Assembly: GCF_030445035.2 (NCBI RefSeq)
Contig: NC_080673.1
Span: forward strand, 177,301,216-177,365,215
Length of the DNA: 64,000 nt
Reading direction: 5' to 3'
Source of the DNA: Dasypus novemcinctus
Taxonomy: Eukaryota; Chordata; Mammalia; Cingulata; Dasypodidae
Made by a program: the position numbers and the translations under genes. This document shows, one piece after another, positions 10,711 to 22,160 of the stretch. Each line of letters opens with the position of its first letter. The first letter of the stretch is position 1. Under the pieces are notes generated by a model, which saw only the letters and a list, made by a program, of their open reading frames with translations, searched no databases and was not told the DNA's origin.

Positions 10711-13109
10711 CTGTTCCTTCCCTCTAGAAAGTTTTCTTCCCTGAATTAGTTTCAGGGAAGAGCTAAGTTTACTCCCCTTTTCTATGCCCCACAGGATTTT
10801 GCACTTGCCAACTGAGACCCATATCATTTATAATTGTTTCTCCCTCTAGCCTAGACAGTTCCTGGGAAGAACCTGGGCCTGTATAGCTCATCTCATCACT
10901 GTTTCTCTGATATTTGGCACATATCTGAAATCTGATAGATATTCAACAAATATTGGACAAATATGCCTGAGTAGAATGATAAAAATTGTGTGGTGGCCCT
11001 GAGAGGAATAAACACATACATATTGTTTATTCTTCAGAAAACACCAATTCCTATTTTACTGGTGAGCAATGGTCAGACCCTTCAAAAGTATATTCCAACA
11101 TGGTTAATGAGAAGTTAAATGGCTGCTTTTTGACAAAACGGTATCATAAAACATTAAGTATGCATAAAATATATACATTTATTCAATCTAGTCAGGTAAG
11201 GAATACCTTTTAACCACCTGGTAAAAGGATAGTAAAAAGGTGGTAAAAAAATGAGAATCATAGAATATTATAAAAAGTATAAAAGCATATTCAAATTAAT
11301 GTATATACAAAATAGAGGGAATACAACATAATTGGATGGGAGGAAGTATGTAACTGTATTTCAAACAAATTTGATTATAAACAATAGTTTAGAAGATAAA
11401 TTCTTAAAGAGAGGAACAGAAGAAAATGAGAGTAGGTTGGATATTATAGCTCTTTTGAATTTCATTTATATAGCAAGAGTTTTGATTTAGGATTATTTTG
11501 GTGGGGTATAAAAAACTCATTGGTGAGTCTGAGAAGAAAAGAAAATCAAGGACTCAACCATGAGTCCCAGATATTCAAAAATTCTACGCTTGCTTATTTG
11601 TTCAATCATCCATTACATCTGTCACTTATTATTGCTCTTTTAATGACATTGAATGTACAGCATTATTTGGTGAAAAGTATTGAAACCAAAAGTGAAGAGT
11701 TTCTCCAGGTGATGGGATTTACTCAAAACAACATTCTATCAACTATTGCCTTTAACCTCCTCAGTATATCAAAGACGACCAAATTTATACAGAAAAAGTA
11801 AAGTATTTAAAGTTGAATATCAAAAGTTACAGTCCACATTATCAAGTTTATACACCAAAAATATCACTTTCATTTATCCTCTTTTCATAAACATGAAAGC
11901 ATGATCCTCAGTGAAACATGAGCAGATCCTCTTAGATACGCTAATAAACTAGATGTGTTTACTTTAGAAGCATTTCTTAAGTGAAGGAGGTTTATTCCAA
12001 AAAAATGGCAAGAGAATACTGTCACAGTGCTTCTGAGAAATATGTTTTCAAAATTTATCAAATAACCATTTATTGGTGCTTGTAAACCCATTTTCGCTTA
12101 AGAAAGCCTATATTATATCCTGCTTATGGTGAAGTGGTTCTGAAATTTGTGTTCTATTCATTAATAATGCATTTTAAATTAAAATATTACATATGTTTAA
12201 AAATTTCCAAGCATCTGTGATTATTTTTGCTTGAAATAACTTAATTAGGATGCTTCCATATGCATTGATATTTTATCATTTTATGACTGTATCTTGGAAA
12301 GGAGGCTTTTTGCTGTTCCAAGTAGTATAGTGGCATTTAGCTTAAATAAAACTGTTTTCACTTTCTTCTTTAGATATAATTATAATTTGTAGCATCAGTT
12401 GTTTCAAAAATATCCCGAGTGATAGGATATAAAGTAGTTTTAAATTCCATGACAACATTTAGTGAAGCTTTATGTGAGTAGTTTTGGTCATTATTTACCT
12501 CAAAGAAACAATAAAATTCAGCATTCCTATGTATGTAACTTGTTGATGTTTAATCTCCTGTAGGTGATAATCTCTTTATCGTAGGCTCCTTCAACTTTAC
12601 TTTGATTCTGCAAATGAACAGATCTATGTATCAAAGTCACTGGATTTCCCAACCTCACGTACGTGTTCAGTTGATGGACATACACTCATGTGTGTCCTCT
12701 ATTAGGTCCTCACATCCAATCAATAGAGGCAAAGTGCTGCTAATTTAAATGAGGCATGAGCTCGTTAACCCAGAATCTGTGCTTTGAAATACGACAGATC
12801 ACTTCTGGCCCAAACAACTTATTTAATCTATAATAAGTAATTGATTGCAGTTGGGGTGTAGCATATTTGAGACCTCAAGGGGTACTGATCTGTAGGATAT
12901 TCCTGTTAGATGATGTGCAAAAAGTACACTCTAAAGATAAACTCTGCTTTGTGGCATGTGGCATATATAAGCAAAACCATCTTTTTTTTTTTTTTCTACT
13001 TAATTTGTGAAATACTCCCTCGTGGGGTTAGAAAAACCCAAGTTTTGGTGAACACAGAACATGAAGTGAAACTGTTCAAATTATTTATTACAATCAGAGA
13101 GGGAAAGAT
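10711..13109. other. 2.4 kb of unassigned, repeat-poor DNA
   Basis: Includes an L2/MIR-tail-like patch near 10890-10975 (TATTCAACAAATATTGG), a T14 run at about 12981, and an unrecognised 93-codon frame at 11520-11801 with no domain. No exon seen. Confidence 0.35.
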
Positions 13110-13275
13110 AGAGAAGGGATACATTTTTGGGCTTTGGAACCTGTTGGCTTGGATTTGAATCTTGGCTCCATTACTTCCTTGCTGTGTGATTTTAGGAAAG
13201 TTACTGGACTTCTCTAAGCCTGTATAGCATCTCAGAATGGGAACAAAATAGATCTAACTCAAGTTGTCATGAGTA
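13110..13275 (+). repeat. MIR SINE, sense
   Basis: TTGGATTTGAATCTTGGCTCC, TTGCTGTGTGATTTTAGGAA and CTGGACTTCTCTAAGCCTGT are the MIR core and its flank in forward order. Confidence 0.75.
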
Positions 13276-13437
13276 CAGATCTACAATTCAAGAATCCAGA
13301 AGGCTCTCAAAATGCTATTTTAACTTATTTGGTGATACAAACAATTTTGTAAGCAGCCTGACTATTGATATGTTTTTCTGTGGAAGTATCAACATGTCTA
13401 ATTTCTCCCTAATACTGTCGGGAGTTTCATGGTTCAT

Positions 13438-13530
13438 ATATCTATCTACTAGATATAAAGACAGATAGATAGATGTATAGATTGATAGATAGATATAGGT
13501 TATATATAGATATATATATATATATAACAT
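13438..13530 (+). repeat. (GATA)n / (TA)n microsatellite
   Basis: Interrupted GATA and AGATAGAT units pass into TATATA repeats. The Tyr/Ile/Ser-rich minus-strand frame (13315-13530) is made by this repeat. Confidence 0.9.
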
Positions 13531-16382
13531 ATACCTATAAATATATTGTATTACCTTTCTAAAAGTTAAGCTTGTAGAAGTTAAAATTTCTAAAATCCAA
13601 AATCCCTAGGAGTTTGGGATAAATATATGGCCCCCAGGGTTTTGGAATAAATTATTGTGGACTTAAAATGATCAAATTCATGATTCTAAGTTAAGTAGAA
13701 GAAGAAGTCTGGCAGATACTAACATTCACCAAACACTTACTCTAGGCTAGATCCTTCTTATGGTTGGTTATCCATGGTAATCTTGGTATTCCATGTGACA
13801 TTTGATATTCTATATCATGTACATATTTTTAAAATATTTGAGAAAAAAGACTAGGATGGTACTACTTGAGATGAAAGAGTTAGAAAGAAGAATCCAGCCT
13901 TTCTTTGTTTGCACCTAAATAACTAAAGCTGTTTATGCCAGGTATAGTTAAGGAAACAGAGGCATCATTTTGAAATGAAAATGTATGAAGTTTTGTATTG
14001 GTAAAATGAAAACAATCAGATTAGTGTGAATTATTTGTATTTTATTTTTTACTTAAAGATGCATGCATATGTGTTCACTCTCTTCTTACTAAATGCTTGA
14101 TTGTCTTGCCTCAGTCACTGTGGTGAAAATTCTACAGCAAATCTCCTGTTCCCAAAACAATTTTGTTAATCACGTCTAGATTCAAGGAATGTAAAAAGGG
14201 AGTGCATTAGAAGTTTGAAGGTATTTAATAAGTTTTTCAACAAGCTAAAGTACATCACTGTCTATGTTTACGTAATTTGGCTACAATTGTAAATACTAAT
14301 ATCCATTTAAGTAACTTCTTCTATAAAAAGTAGAAGCACAACAATTACCTCAATAGTTTCATGATTATTTAAATAATCATTTCCTTTAGTATACTTATCA
14401 TTTTACATTATTATATTTTAAGGTAGCATCTTGATTATGTTCAAATATCCTTCTTTGTAAAGGGGAACAGACATTCATTTAACAGATTTCACTTTTTAAA
14501 ATTTAGAAGTGTTTTTGCCTGTTTAGATATCAAACTTGGAGTAATATAGAGCTTACAAAATAATTCATAACCAAGACATGGCATTTGTTAAATATTTCAA
14601 ATTGGTGCCAGATGTAGTTGTTGAAATTAACAGCATATATCTCTGGTGTAACACTAATCTTTCCTTCTGCACAAGAAGTCACGCTTCTGTGATGTGGTAA
14701 AAGTTGTTTGTTATATCTAATTGGAGGATACAGATTTCAAGCTGTGTGTAGGTGATACATGAATTTTTCACTCCTGCTGACAAGCACATTGACTGCTGTG
14801 TAATTCGTTAAATTGATTCAATCAAACCCATGCTGGTTATGCTTTTAATTGATTGAATTAAACAGCATTTTCAACTTTTAATCATTCCATTACAAAGGGA
14901 TACCTTTGCTTGTTCATGCCCAAGCCAACCCAGATGAGCTGAGGCTTTTTAATATGTGAAGTCCCACAAGAAGGGCTGAGTGGCACTCCAATTAATTTTG
15001 TAGTAAGGCTAGGCTGTAGTATCATCACAAATTAAAAGGACACTCCTTTTTTGGGTACAATTGCAACTTTCCAAATAGAGATGAATACAGGTATCTATTT
15101 ATCTTTCTCTTCTCAACTGTAGATATCATTTGATGTCAAAGTTCTCTGAAGCAAGAGGATTCCTACTAGGTCAAGGATAGAAATTATTGCTGACTAAAAG
15201 CATCCACAATACAGATATAAGTCAACATGGGGGTAATATAAGCATACCCAAGATGATTTTGGCCTAGACCTGGAGCATGAGATTTTAATCTGAAAGCAAT
15301 GCTGTGCCAAATGTTTGGCAGGGGGTACTGTCTGCCAGGGTTGGCAACAGGTAGGTGCACTGTCTGTAGAGAATTCAAAAACTATACACAAATTCTCTAA
15401 AAGTGGTTCTGCTTTTGATCATCACTATGCACCAGCAATTCTAAATAATGTCAGTAATAAGAAAGTTCTTCCTCTAAAATTTGTGTGAGTTATAAACAGT
15501 TGCTGAGGTTATTTGGAGTTTTAATAACATATGTAAAACTTAAATAATAACGTATATATAAACTCTAATTCAGCCTTTTAGAAATTATTTAGTCTTTTAC
15601 ATTGTATGATACATGGAAATTAATCCAGAGAAACTCCATTTATAAAGCTGACTCCTGAAACATTCTGACTCAGTTGCCTTCATTAATTTCAAGACTCAGT
15701 AATGTTTTGGAATCATTAAATCTTGCTTTCAGTACAGTTCTTGTCTGAAGTTCCTGTGGTCTACTATATTCCTGTGTTTACACAGCAGCTTCAAAATAAA
15801 GAGTGATAGCACAGTAAATGTAATAATGAAGAAATAGAACTTCACCTACTGCAGTTCAGGCACTCCATGTGACCTCTTGAAGTTTTCGTTTGTGTTTAAA
15901 GTTACACTCAGGAAAACAGAGTACAAAAGGTAAAGAGTGGCATTCTTATTTGATAAATGCAATTTGTAGTTAATATATAGAACATTTCACTGATTTTGAA
16001 GACCATGTTTAAAATTGAGATTTATTATTTTTAAATTAATTGGTTAAACTAAAGAATGAGCAAAAATAGTGATTGTTCTTGTTAGTACATGTTTATTACT
16101 GAAAATAATTTTGTCATTTGTGGGAAAGGGGGCTTTTAAAAGTGTTATTTCTGAGTTTCAAATATGTTAGGAACTCTATTAATAGTCTACAAGGTTATAA
16201 ATGAAGTTGCCAAAAAAATACCACTCTAATAGAATCTCAGTGTCTTAGTTAAAAATGCCAAAATATTCAATTCTAATCATTATCTAATACCTCATACAAA
16301 GGTAGAAACTAGAAAGAAATGCAAAAATATCAACAGAGAAAATGCAATTATCAGACAAATTGTTTGGGGATACCTTTGAGAT
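13531..16382. other. 2.85 kb repeat-poor DNA, possible conserved noncoding block
   Basis: No transposable element is recognisable over this length, which is unusual for the window. No exon is seen. The part at 14640-15060 is rich in homeodomain-type TAAT/ATTA words: TTAATTGATTGAATTAAAC facing an inverted TTGATTCAATCAA, and CCAATTAATTTTG. Confidence 0.4.
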
Positions 16383-16827
16383 TGCATTAGTCAGAGTTCT
16401 CTAGGGGAACAAAATTGACAGGAGATATCTGTAAATCATATGAGATTTTATAAAATTGTCTCACATGACTGTGAGGATACATGAGTACAAATTCCATAAT
16501 GCAGGCTGCAAGCCAGGAACTCCAGTGAAGTTCCTGGATGAGTTCCCCAGGAGAAGCTGGCTATCTGAAGCAGAGATGGGAATTCTCTCCCTCCCTGCTG
16601 AAATCACTTCTCCTTTTAAGGTCTTCAACTGATTGAATGGGGCATTTCTCATTGCTGAAGGGAATGTCCTCAGTTGATTGTAGATGTTATCAGCCATAGA
16701 TTCAATTAGCTCACTAATGACTTAAGCCCATGAAATATCCTCACAGTAAAATTAAACCAATACTTGCTTGACCAAACAACTGAGCACCATTACCTGGTCA
16801 GGCTGACACATTAGTGTAACCATCACA
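16383..16827 (-). mobile_element. 3' LTR of the ERV provirus (family C), antisense
   Basis: The segment begins TGCATTAGTCAGAGTTCTC and ends GTAACCATCACA, i.e. TGTGATGGTTAC...TGCA in sense. In sense it is directly preceded by a purine-rich AAGGGGCAAGC, the position of a polypurine tract. That supports its being the 3' LTR of the provirus to the right. Copies of this LTR family are at 2549-2734 and 49444-49788. Confidence 0.7.
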
Positions 16828-16997
16828 GCTTGCCCCTTGTCAACTTGGCAGTCATACACATTACCTTAAACCATACTTAATCTCTAAAAAACCTAAACAG
16901 AACATATATTTATTTGCCTATCAATACTCAACTGTCTTGCACACAATGGGAAATGAACTAAATCCCTCAGAGTAGGGTGCAAGTCCTTAGGTTAAGT
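16828..16997 (-). mobile_element. ERV internal region next to the 3' LTR
   Basis: Begins with the reversed polypurine-like tract and contains no open frame. It is the non-coding 3' part of the provirus, cut at 16998 by an inserted LTR. Confidence 0.5.
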
Positions 16998-17189
16998 TGT
17001 AATTTGCCAAATGGCTGTGGTTACAAAGTAATAGAAATGTGTTGGCTTTTATAAAAAGGATTAATTTGGTTGAAATCTTACAGTTCCAAGGCATTAAAAG
17101 TCCAAACGAGGTACCATCAGAGATGCTCTCTCACCAAAGTCAGCTACTATTGATGATGGTGTACTGCCACATGGCAAAGCAAGATGGCT
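16998..17189 (-). mobile_element. LTR (family B) left part, antisense, inside the ERV
   Basis: TAGAAATGTGTTGGCTTTTA, TCTTACAGTTCCAAGGC and CTCACCAAAGTCAG match the family B LTR at 18529-19171. The LTR continues at about 17439-17575 after an interposed hAT-like sequence. The start is placed at TGTAATTTGCC by analogy with TGTATTAGTCTGCC. Confidence 0.55.
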
Positions 17190-17430
17190 ACTGTAATTTT
17201 GAAGCAGGGATACATGTAAGTGACTTTTTGAGATACACAACAACTGTAATGTGATATAAAATGAATACTACTGTAATTTATTGCATACATTCATAAGTGA
17301 AAGAAATGCCAGATTTCAGTTAGAGGTCAGAGAAAATAAAGGTAATAGGTGAATTTTTTTCAATTCAAGTACACAGATCCCTTTCCACAAAACCTTTGTG
17401 AATCTGTGAACTCCTGGTTAAGAACCTCTG
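17190..17430 (-). mobile_element. hAT-type DNA transposon fragment inside LTR
   Basis: CTACTGTAATTTTGAA, GAGATACACAACAACTGTAA and TTCAGTTAGAGGTCAGAG follow a eutherian hAT (Charlie/MER-type) sequence as I recall it. The right edge CCTGGTTAAGAACCTCTG is, reversed, a CAGAGGTTCTTAACC terminus. The other terminus is missing. Confidence 0.5.
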
Positions 17431-17438
17431 CCCTACAG

Positions 17439-17575
17439 CAATCTTAAGAGGTAATCTAATCAAAGGGACTTCAGCTGAATTTAATGCAAATGGTATCACA
17501 CCCAGAGGAATAGATTAGTTTACAGATATAATCTTTCTTTTTCTGGGATTCATAAATTAATGTCTAACTGCCACA
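17439..17575 (-). mobile_element. LTR (family B) right part, antisense
   Basis: AATCAAAGGGACTTCAGCTG, CCAGAGGAATAGATTAGTTT and TAACTGCCACA match the corresponding end of the LTR at 18529-19171. Confidence 0.6.
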
Positions 17576-18528
17576 GGTAATAGTCACTCTTAAACTTGTT
17601 ATCTTACAATTTAAATACTATGATATGAAACTAATAACATTTATGTCATATGATAAGGGGATAAGATAGGGAAGAAGATATTTTCTTTAGATATATACAT
17701 ATACCAACATACTCAAAACAATGAAGAAATATTCATGACCATTATAGTCCTTGTTTCTGTAACTGATCATGTGATAGTAGCTCTATTTATCACTACATTC
17801 TTCCACTACCCAGCCTATGTTCCTTTGACCCTAAGCAAGCACATTGGATGGCCAAGGTGTTTTGGCTGGTGGAGTAACTAAGCTTTCATTACTGAAGTTT
17901 CTGGGCTGATGGTAGTTCTGGACCATTGGTATTGAATCGTTGCAGTTTTCTATTAACTTTAATCACAGGGTATGGTAGTACTAAGAGATGCACTTTAGAC
18001 TCTCCTGTAATCCAGGAAAACTCTTTACCACCATTGTGTAGTTGCAATCCTATTTCCCCTGGAGAATCACATCAGGATTCACACCAGGAATCCCCAGGAC
18101 CAATCACATCAGTCAGTATAGTAATTATCATCTTTTGAGCCCAAAGTGGCTAGGTTGCAGTCTGAACATCTTGTTCAATGGAATCATTGTTGTGTCTTCT
18201 GGTGGAAGTGCTCTTTGTTCTGGAGCTAAGACCTGTGGATGAGCAGAGTTTAAGGTTGCAGGGACAAAAAGCAAAAATTTTCCTAGTGGATCACTAGGTG
18301 TAATAGTGAGTGGTGCCACCCACATTTCTACCCCTTGATCCCTTTACTGTGAATAATGACTATGGGAGAAATAGCACCATATAGTAGGCACGGATTTAGT
18401 GCACCACAGCCTCTGGCAAAACATTATCCCAATCCTGTAAGGTATCATCACCTAGTTGCAGCAGAATTGAGTCTTCAAAAGACCTCTCCACCGTTCTATC
18501 AAAACAGCTGCTTCAGGATGATAGGGAA
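17576..18528 (-). pseudogene. ERV internal region: distal pol (integrase end) and 3' sequence, decayed
   Basis: This is the continuation of the provirus between the two inserted LTRs. Placed by continuity: the base order just left of 18529 runs directly into 19172 once the LTR is removed, and 19172 onward is integrase-like. No long open frame survives; the 65-70 codon frames on either strand at 17926-18568 are accidental. Whether an envelope gene was ever present cannot be told. Confidence 0.5.
18524..18528. repeat. 5-bp target-site duplication GGGAA (left)
   Basis: GGGAA sits directly left of the LTR start TGTATTAG and again directly after its end at 19172-19176. A 5-bp duplication is normal for ERVL/MaLR-type integration. 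Confidence 0.85.
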
Positions 18529-19171
18529 TGTATTAGTCTGCCAAAGGGGTGCAGATGCCAAGTACTAGAAGTCTGTTGGCTTTTATAAAGGGTGTTTATT
18601 TGGAGGGAAAGCTTACAATTACAATACCCTAAAGAGTCTAATTCAGGGTTGCTTTCTCACCAAAGTCAGTCACCATGTGTTGAAGCAAGATGGTTGCTGA
18701 TCTCTGTGAGGGTTCAGCCTTCCCTGTGGGCTTCCTTTCTCTCAGTTGCAGGATGACAAAGGGCTTGCCTCTCAGGTCTTCCCCTCTCTCCTGGCATAGG
18801 GCTTGTTTCCTTCCTGGACTTCTAGATCAGTCTTGGCTCCCTTCCCAAGGGCAGCTGCAAACTATAAGGTGAGTGGCTTATCTCTCTCTGGGTCTCCAGG
18901 ATCAAAATTAACAGAGCTCTCTTTCTTCCAGCATGTCTTCTTGAGTGAGTGTCCATTTATATCAGCACACCAAGGGGGTGGGTACTCAGCTTGAGTTTCA
19001 CCTTACTGATATAGCCCAATTAGAAGCCCAAAATTGATTTTATCAAGTAAACTAAATTAGAGATCCCTCACTGAATTCAATACAAAGGGTATCAAATCCA
19101 GAGGAGTAGATTAGTTTAAAAACATAACCCTTCTTTTTTTTGGGATTCATAAATAATCTCAAACTGTCACA
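18529..19171 (-). mobile_element. Complete solo LTR (family B), antisense, inserted in ERV pol
   Basis: 643 bp from TGTATTAGTCTGCC to AAACTGTCACA, with TG...CA ends and GGGAA duplicated on both sides. In sense it starts TGTGACAGTTTGAGATTATTTATG-like and ends GACTAATACA, MaLR-like. It splits the integrase region of the older provirus, so it is younger. The ORFs inside (18690-18994) are not genes. Confidence 0.85.
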
Positions 19172-19980
19172 GGGAACATGGTAAGAACAGTGAAATCCAT
19201 GAACATGTACCCATTTCTGCACATCATTTGCTGTCTGTGAAGTGGGTCCCTTAATTGAAACCAATGCTCTGTGAAATACCATGATGGTGAATAAGGCGTT
19301 TGTAAGTGCACATTTGTCAGAAACCTTCCATGCAGGGAAGGCAAACCCCTATCCAGAGTATATGTCTATTCACGTTAGAGCAAAATGCTTCCCTTTCCAT
19401 GATGTAAGTAGTTCAATGTAATCAACCTGACACCAGATAGCAGGACGATCACCTGGGAGAATGTCATATTGGGGGCTGAATGTGGGTCTCTGCTTCTGGC
19501 AGATTAACCAGGTCAGCCTCTGTAAGGGGAAGTCCATGTCATAATCTCCTTTCTTACACCACGGGTCACTTACTTCATGAGCCCATTGGGAAATGACAGG
19601 AGTGGCTAGGGAAAGAGGTTGACAGGTATCCCCTGAATGGGATACCTTATCACCTTGATTATTAAAATGTTCCTCTGCCAAAGTCACCCACTGGTGAGCA
19701 GTCACATGGACAAAATATTTTCATGTTGTTTTTGCCCATTCAGAAAGATCTAGCCACATCCCTTTTCCCCAGACCTCTTTTTCACCCATTTTCCAATAAT
19801 TTTCCTTCCAAGTCCTTGATCATCCAGTCAAACCATTGGCAACAGCCCATGAATCAATGTACAAATGCACCTCTGGACATTTCTTCTTCCAAGCAAAATG
19901 AACAACCAGGTACACTGCTCAAATTTCTGCCCACTGGGAGGAAGTCCCCAAAAGGGGCTGCAGTGTTGCATATGTCCATT
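19172..19980 (-). pseudogene. ERV pol remnant: integrase region
   Basis: The minus-strand open frame 19705-19370 (111 residues) resembles a retroviral integrase: an H...CxxxRP-type remnant of the HHCC zinc domain around residues 40-75, then a WCQVDY-type segment near residue 92 carrying the first Asp of the DDE triad. A second frame (19344-19159) continues the core after a frame break. Many stops and shifts; no functional protein. It acted in provirus insertion in the ancestral element. Confidence 0.75.
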
Positions 19981-20909
19981 TTCAGATGGCATCTGCATAA
20001 TTGTGTAGAACTACCTGTAAAAAAGGCCTGAGTTTCAATTCCTCAGTAAACTGATTGTAAGAAACTCCCCAATAAGCCATAGTTGCGAGATGAAAAAGAG
20101 ATGGTAATGTGGCAGGAGTAGGAGACATGGGCATTTGGGCCACTTTGTCATATGATGTCTCCAAAATCCAAAAGGCCCAACTAGGCATTGTACTTCTTTT
20201 AATAGTTGTAGGAGGGGCCAAATGCAACTGCTTATCCTTCACTTTAGAAATGAGATCTTGATATGCCCCACATCACTGGACACCTAGAAATATCACTGAG
20301 GGGAAATGGCCCTATAATTTTGTTGATTTCATCTCCTATATTCTCTCACACAAAATCCTTACCAATAAGTCTAGAGTAGTTGCTACTTCTTGTCACTAGG
20401 TCCAATCAACATAATATCATTATTATCATGTTGTGATATTGTGATGTCTTGTGGAGGGATAGATGGTCAAGTTACCTGCAGACTGTATTATGGCATAGGG
20501 CTAGAGAGTAGATAAATCCTTGTGGTAGGAGAGTGAAGGTATATTGCTAGTCTTGCCAGTTGAATGCAAACTGTTTTTGGTGATCCATACTAAGAAAAAT
20601 TGAGAAAAAAGCATTTGCCAGATCCATCATTGTATCTCAGGTACCAGGGGATGTGTTGATTGGCCCAAGCAATGATACCACACCTGGAACAGTGTCTTCA
20701 ATAGAGTCACCACCTGGTTAAATTTACAGTAATCCACTGTCACCCTCCTAGATCCATCTGTTTTCTGCACAGGTCAAATTAGAAAGTTGACTGGGGATGA
20801 GGTGACATTCTGCATTCTTCAAGCCCTGGACGGTGGCACTGATCTCTGCAATCCCTTCAGGAATTTGGTATTGCCCTATTTTGCTGGATAGGGGCATTTA
20901 TAATGGCTT
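19981..20909 (-). pseudogene. ERV pol remnant: reverse transcriptase and connection
   Basis: Follows protease in the usual pro-pol order on the minus strand. Near 20400-20430 the minus strand reads as the sequence around a reverse-transcriptase YxDD box, with the downstream hydrophobic Ile-Met-Leu-Ile-Gly still legible but the box itself changed to Asp-Asn-Asn-Asp. The frame 20242-19982 (86 residues) is a later piece. Multiple frame breaks. Confidence 0.65.
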
Positions 20910-21326
20910 CTACCTGGCCTTTCCGGTGATAATCATCATCACTCCATAAGTCAGAGATCCAGAGTGGATATTCTGACAGTTTCTGAGTATGTCTATTCCA
21001 ATTATGCTTCTAGAACTGTGGAAAATAACCACAGAATGGGCCTGTGGACCCATTAGAGCTAAAACTCCATAGATCATGTGATGTCCATAAGCCCCTACTC
21101 TGACTAGTAGACCACAGTGATGTTTTTGTTCTCCTGGAATTAAAATCACTTCTGAGCTAGTGTCTAATAATCCCTGAAATGCCTGATCATTTCCTTTTCC
21201 CCAATGCACAGTTACTCTGGTAAAAGGTTTTAGGTTACTTTGGGGAAGGCTGGGAGGAAGATTAACAGTATAAATCTTTGGCAGGGTAACAGGGTCCTTC
21301 CTAAAGGGACCTGGCCTTCCTCTCAT
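20910..21326 (-). pseudogene. ERV aspartic protease remnant with mutated active site
   Basis: A 138-residue minus-strand open frame. Residues about 53-60 read LLDTSSEV, the retroviral protease active-site context, with the catalytic triplet DTG changed to DTS. An IIGIDIL segment near residues 112-118 fits the conserved helix at the end of the protease. The N-terminal third is Pro-rich and would be the gag-pro linker. It remains open over its whole length but the active site is altered. Confidence 0.8.
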
Positions 21327-22160
21327 TCAAGGGGATCTGGGTCTGTAAACTGTCTCAAGTCTGAGAATTGATTAAAGGGCTGTAATTCTGTTTCTGTAAT
21401 TAAAGTTAGACTTTTGTTCACTTGACCTAGAACTCTTCTGCTTATTTAAATCAAGTAAGAATTTAGTAGACTTCCCATGTATTTTACTTCTAGGTATACC
21501 ATGATCTATTAGCTAATGCCATAAGGTCTATGTCAATCAGACTCTTTTGATTGCTGCTTTGAGCTTGCTTTTCATTGTGGGAAGTTGTGCCCACCTTGTC
21601 TTTGAAGATTAAGTGCTGTGACTTGGCTTCTAATAGTCTGGGATCCAATTATCCCCATAGTGTTTAAGGATTCCAGTTCAGTGTCAGCAGTTACCAAGGT
21701 AATGTCTGACCTGCTGAGAAATGCAACAACCACCTCTTCAGGGAAGGAGTTATTCTAACCAATTTATTTCTCACCGTGTTGGTGAAAGGTGTATCCTCTG
21801 GATGTACCTGGGGTGGGTGAGGAGGTCTTATATTGTAAATACATTCTACCATTACAGTCTCTCTAGGCCTTTGTATTCCCTCATCTACAGTATGCTGGAG
21901 TAGTTCTGGCATTTTGAGCTCAGGAAATGTCAGTCATCTTTTGATCCATGTTTCAGCCACCCACTCAAACAGACTGCTAGATCTTTTTAACTCCTTCAGC
22001 TAGAGCATTGAATCCAGAACCTCTGCTTAATGCACCTATATCAATAAATTCAGCCTGAGCCAACTTTATATTCCTTCCACCAATATTTCACTCCCCTAAT
22101 ATCCATTCCCAATCACATTCTCCTAATTTCTGTCTATATAAATTGGTAAGCTCACACAGT
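21327..22160 (-). pseudogene. ERV gag-like region, decayed
   Basis: Upstream of protease in proviral sense. A 73-residue open frame (21912-21691) and shorter pieces on the minus strand have a composition compatible with capsid/nucleocapsid, but I see no CCHC knuckle and assign it only by position. No 5' LTR or primer-binding site follows on the right, so the 5' end is lost. Confidence 0.45.

Noticed and set aside
16383..16827. Solo LTR with its own duplication
   Set aside because: The flanks do not match, and a purine tract adjoins it on the proviral side, so it is better read as the 3' LTR of the provirus.
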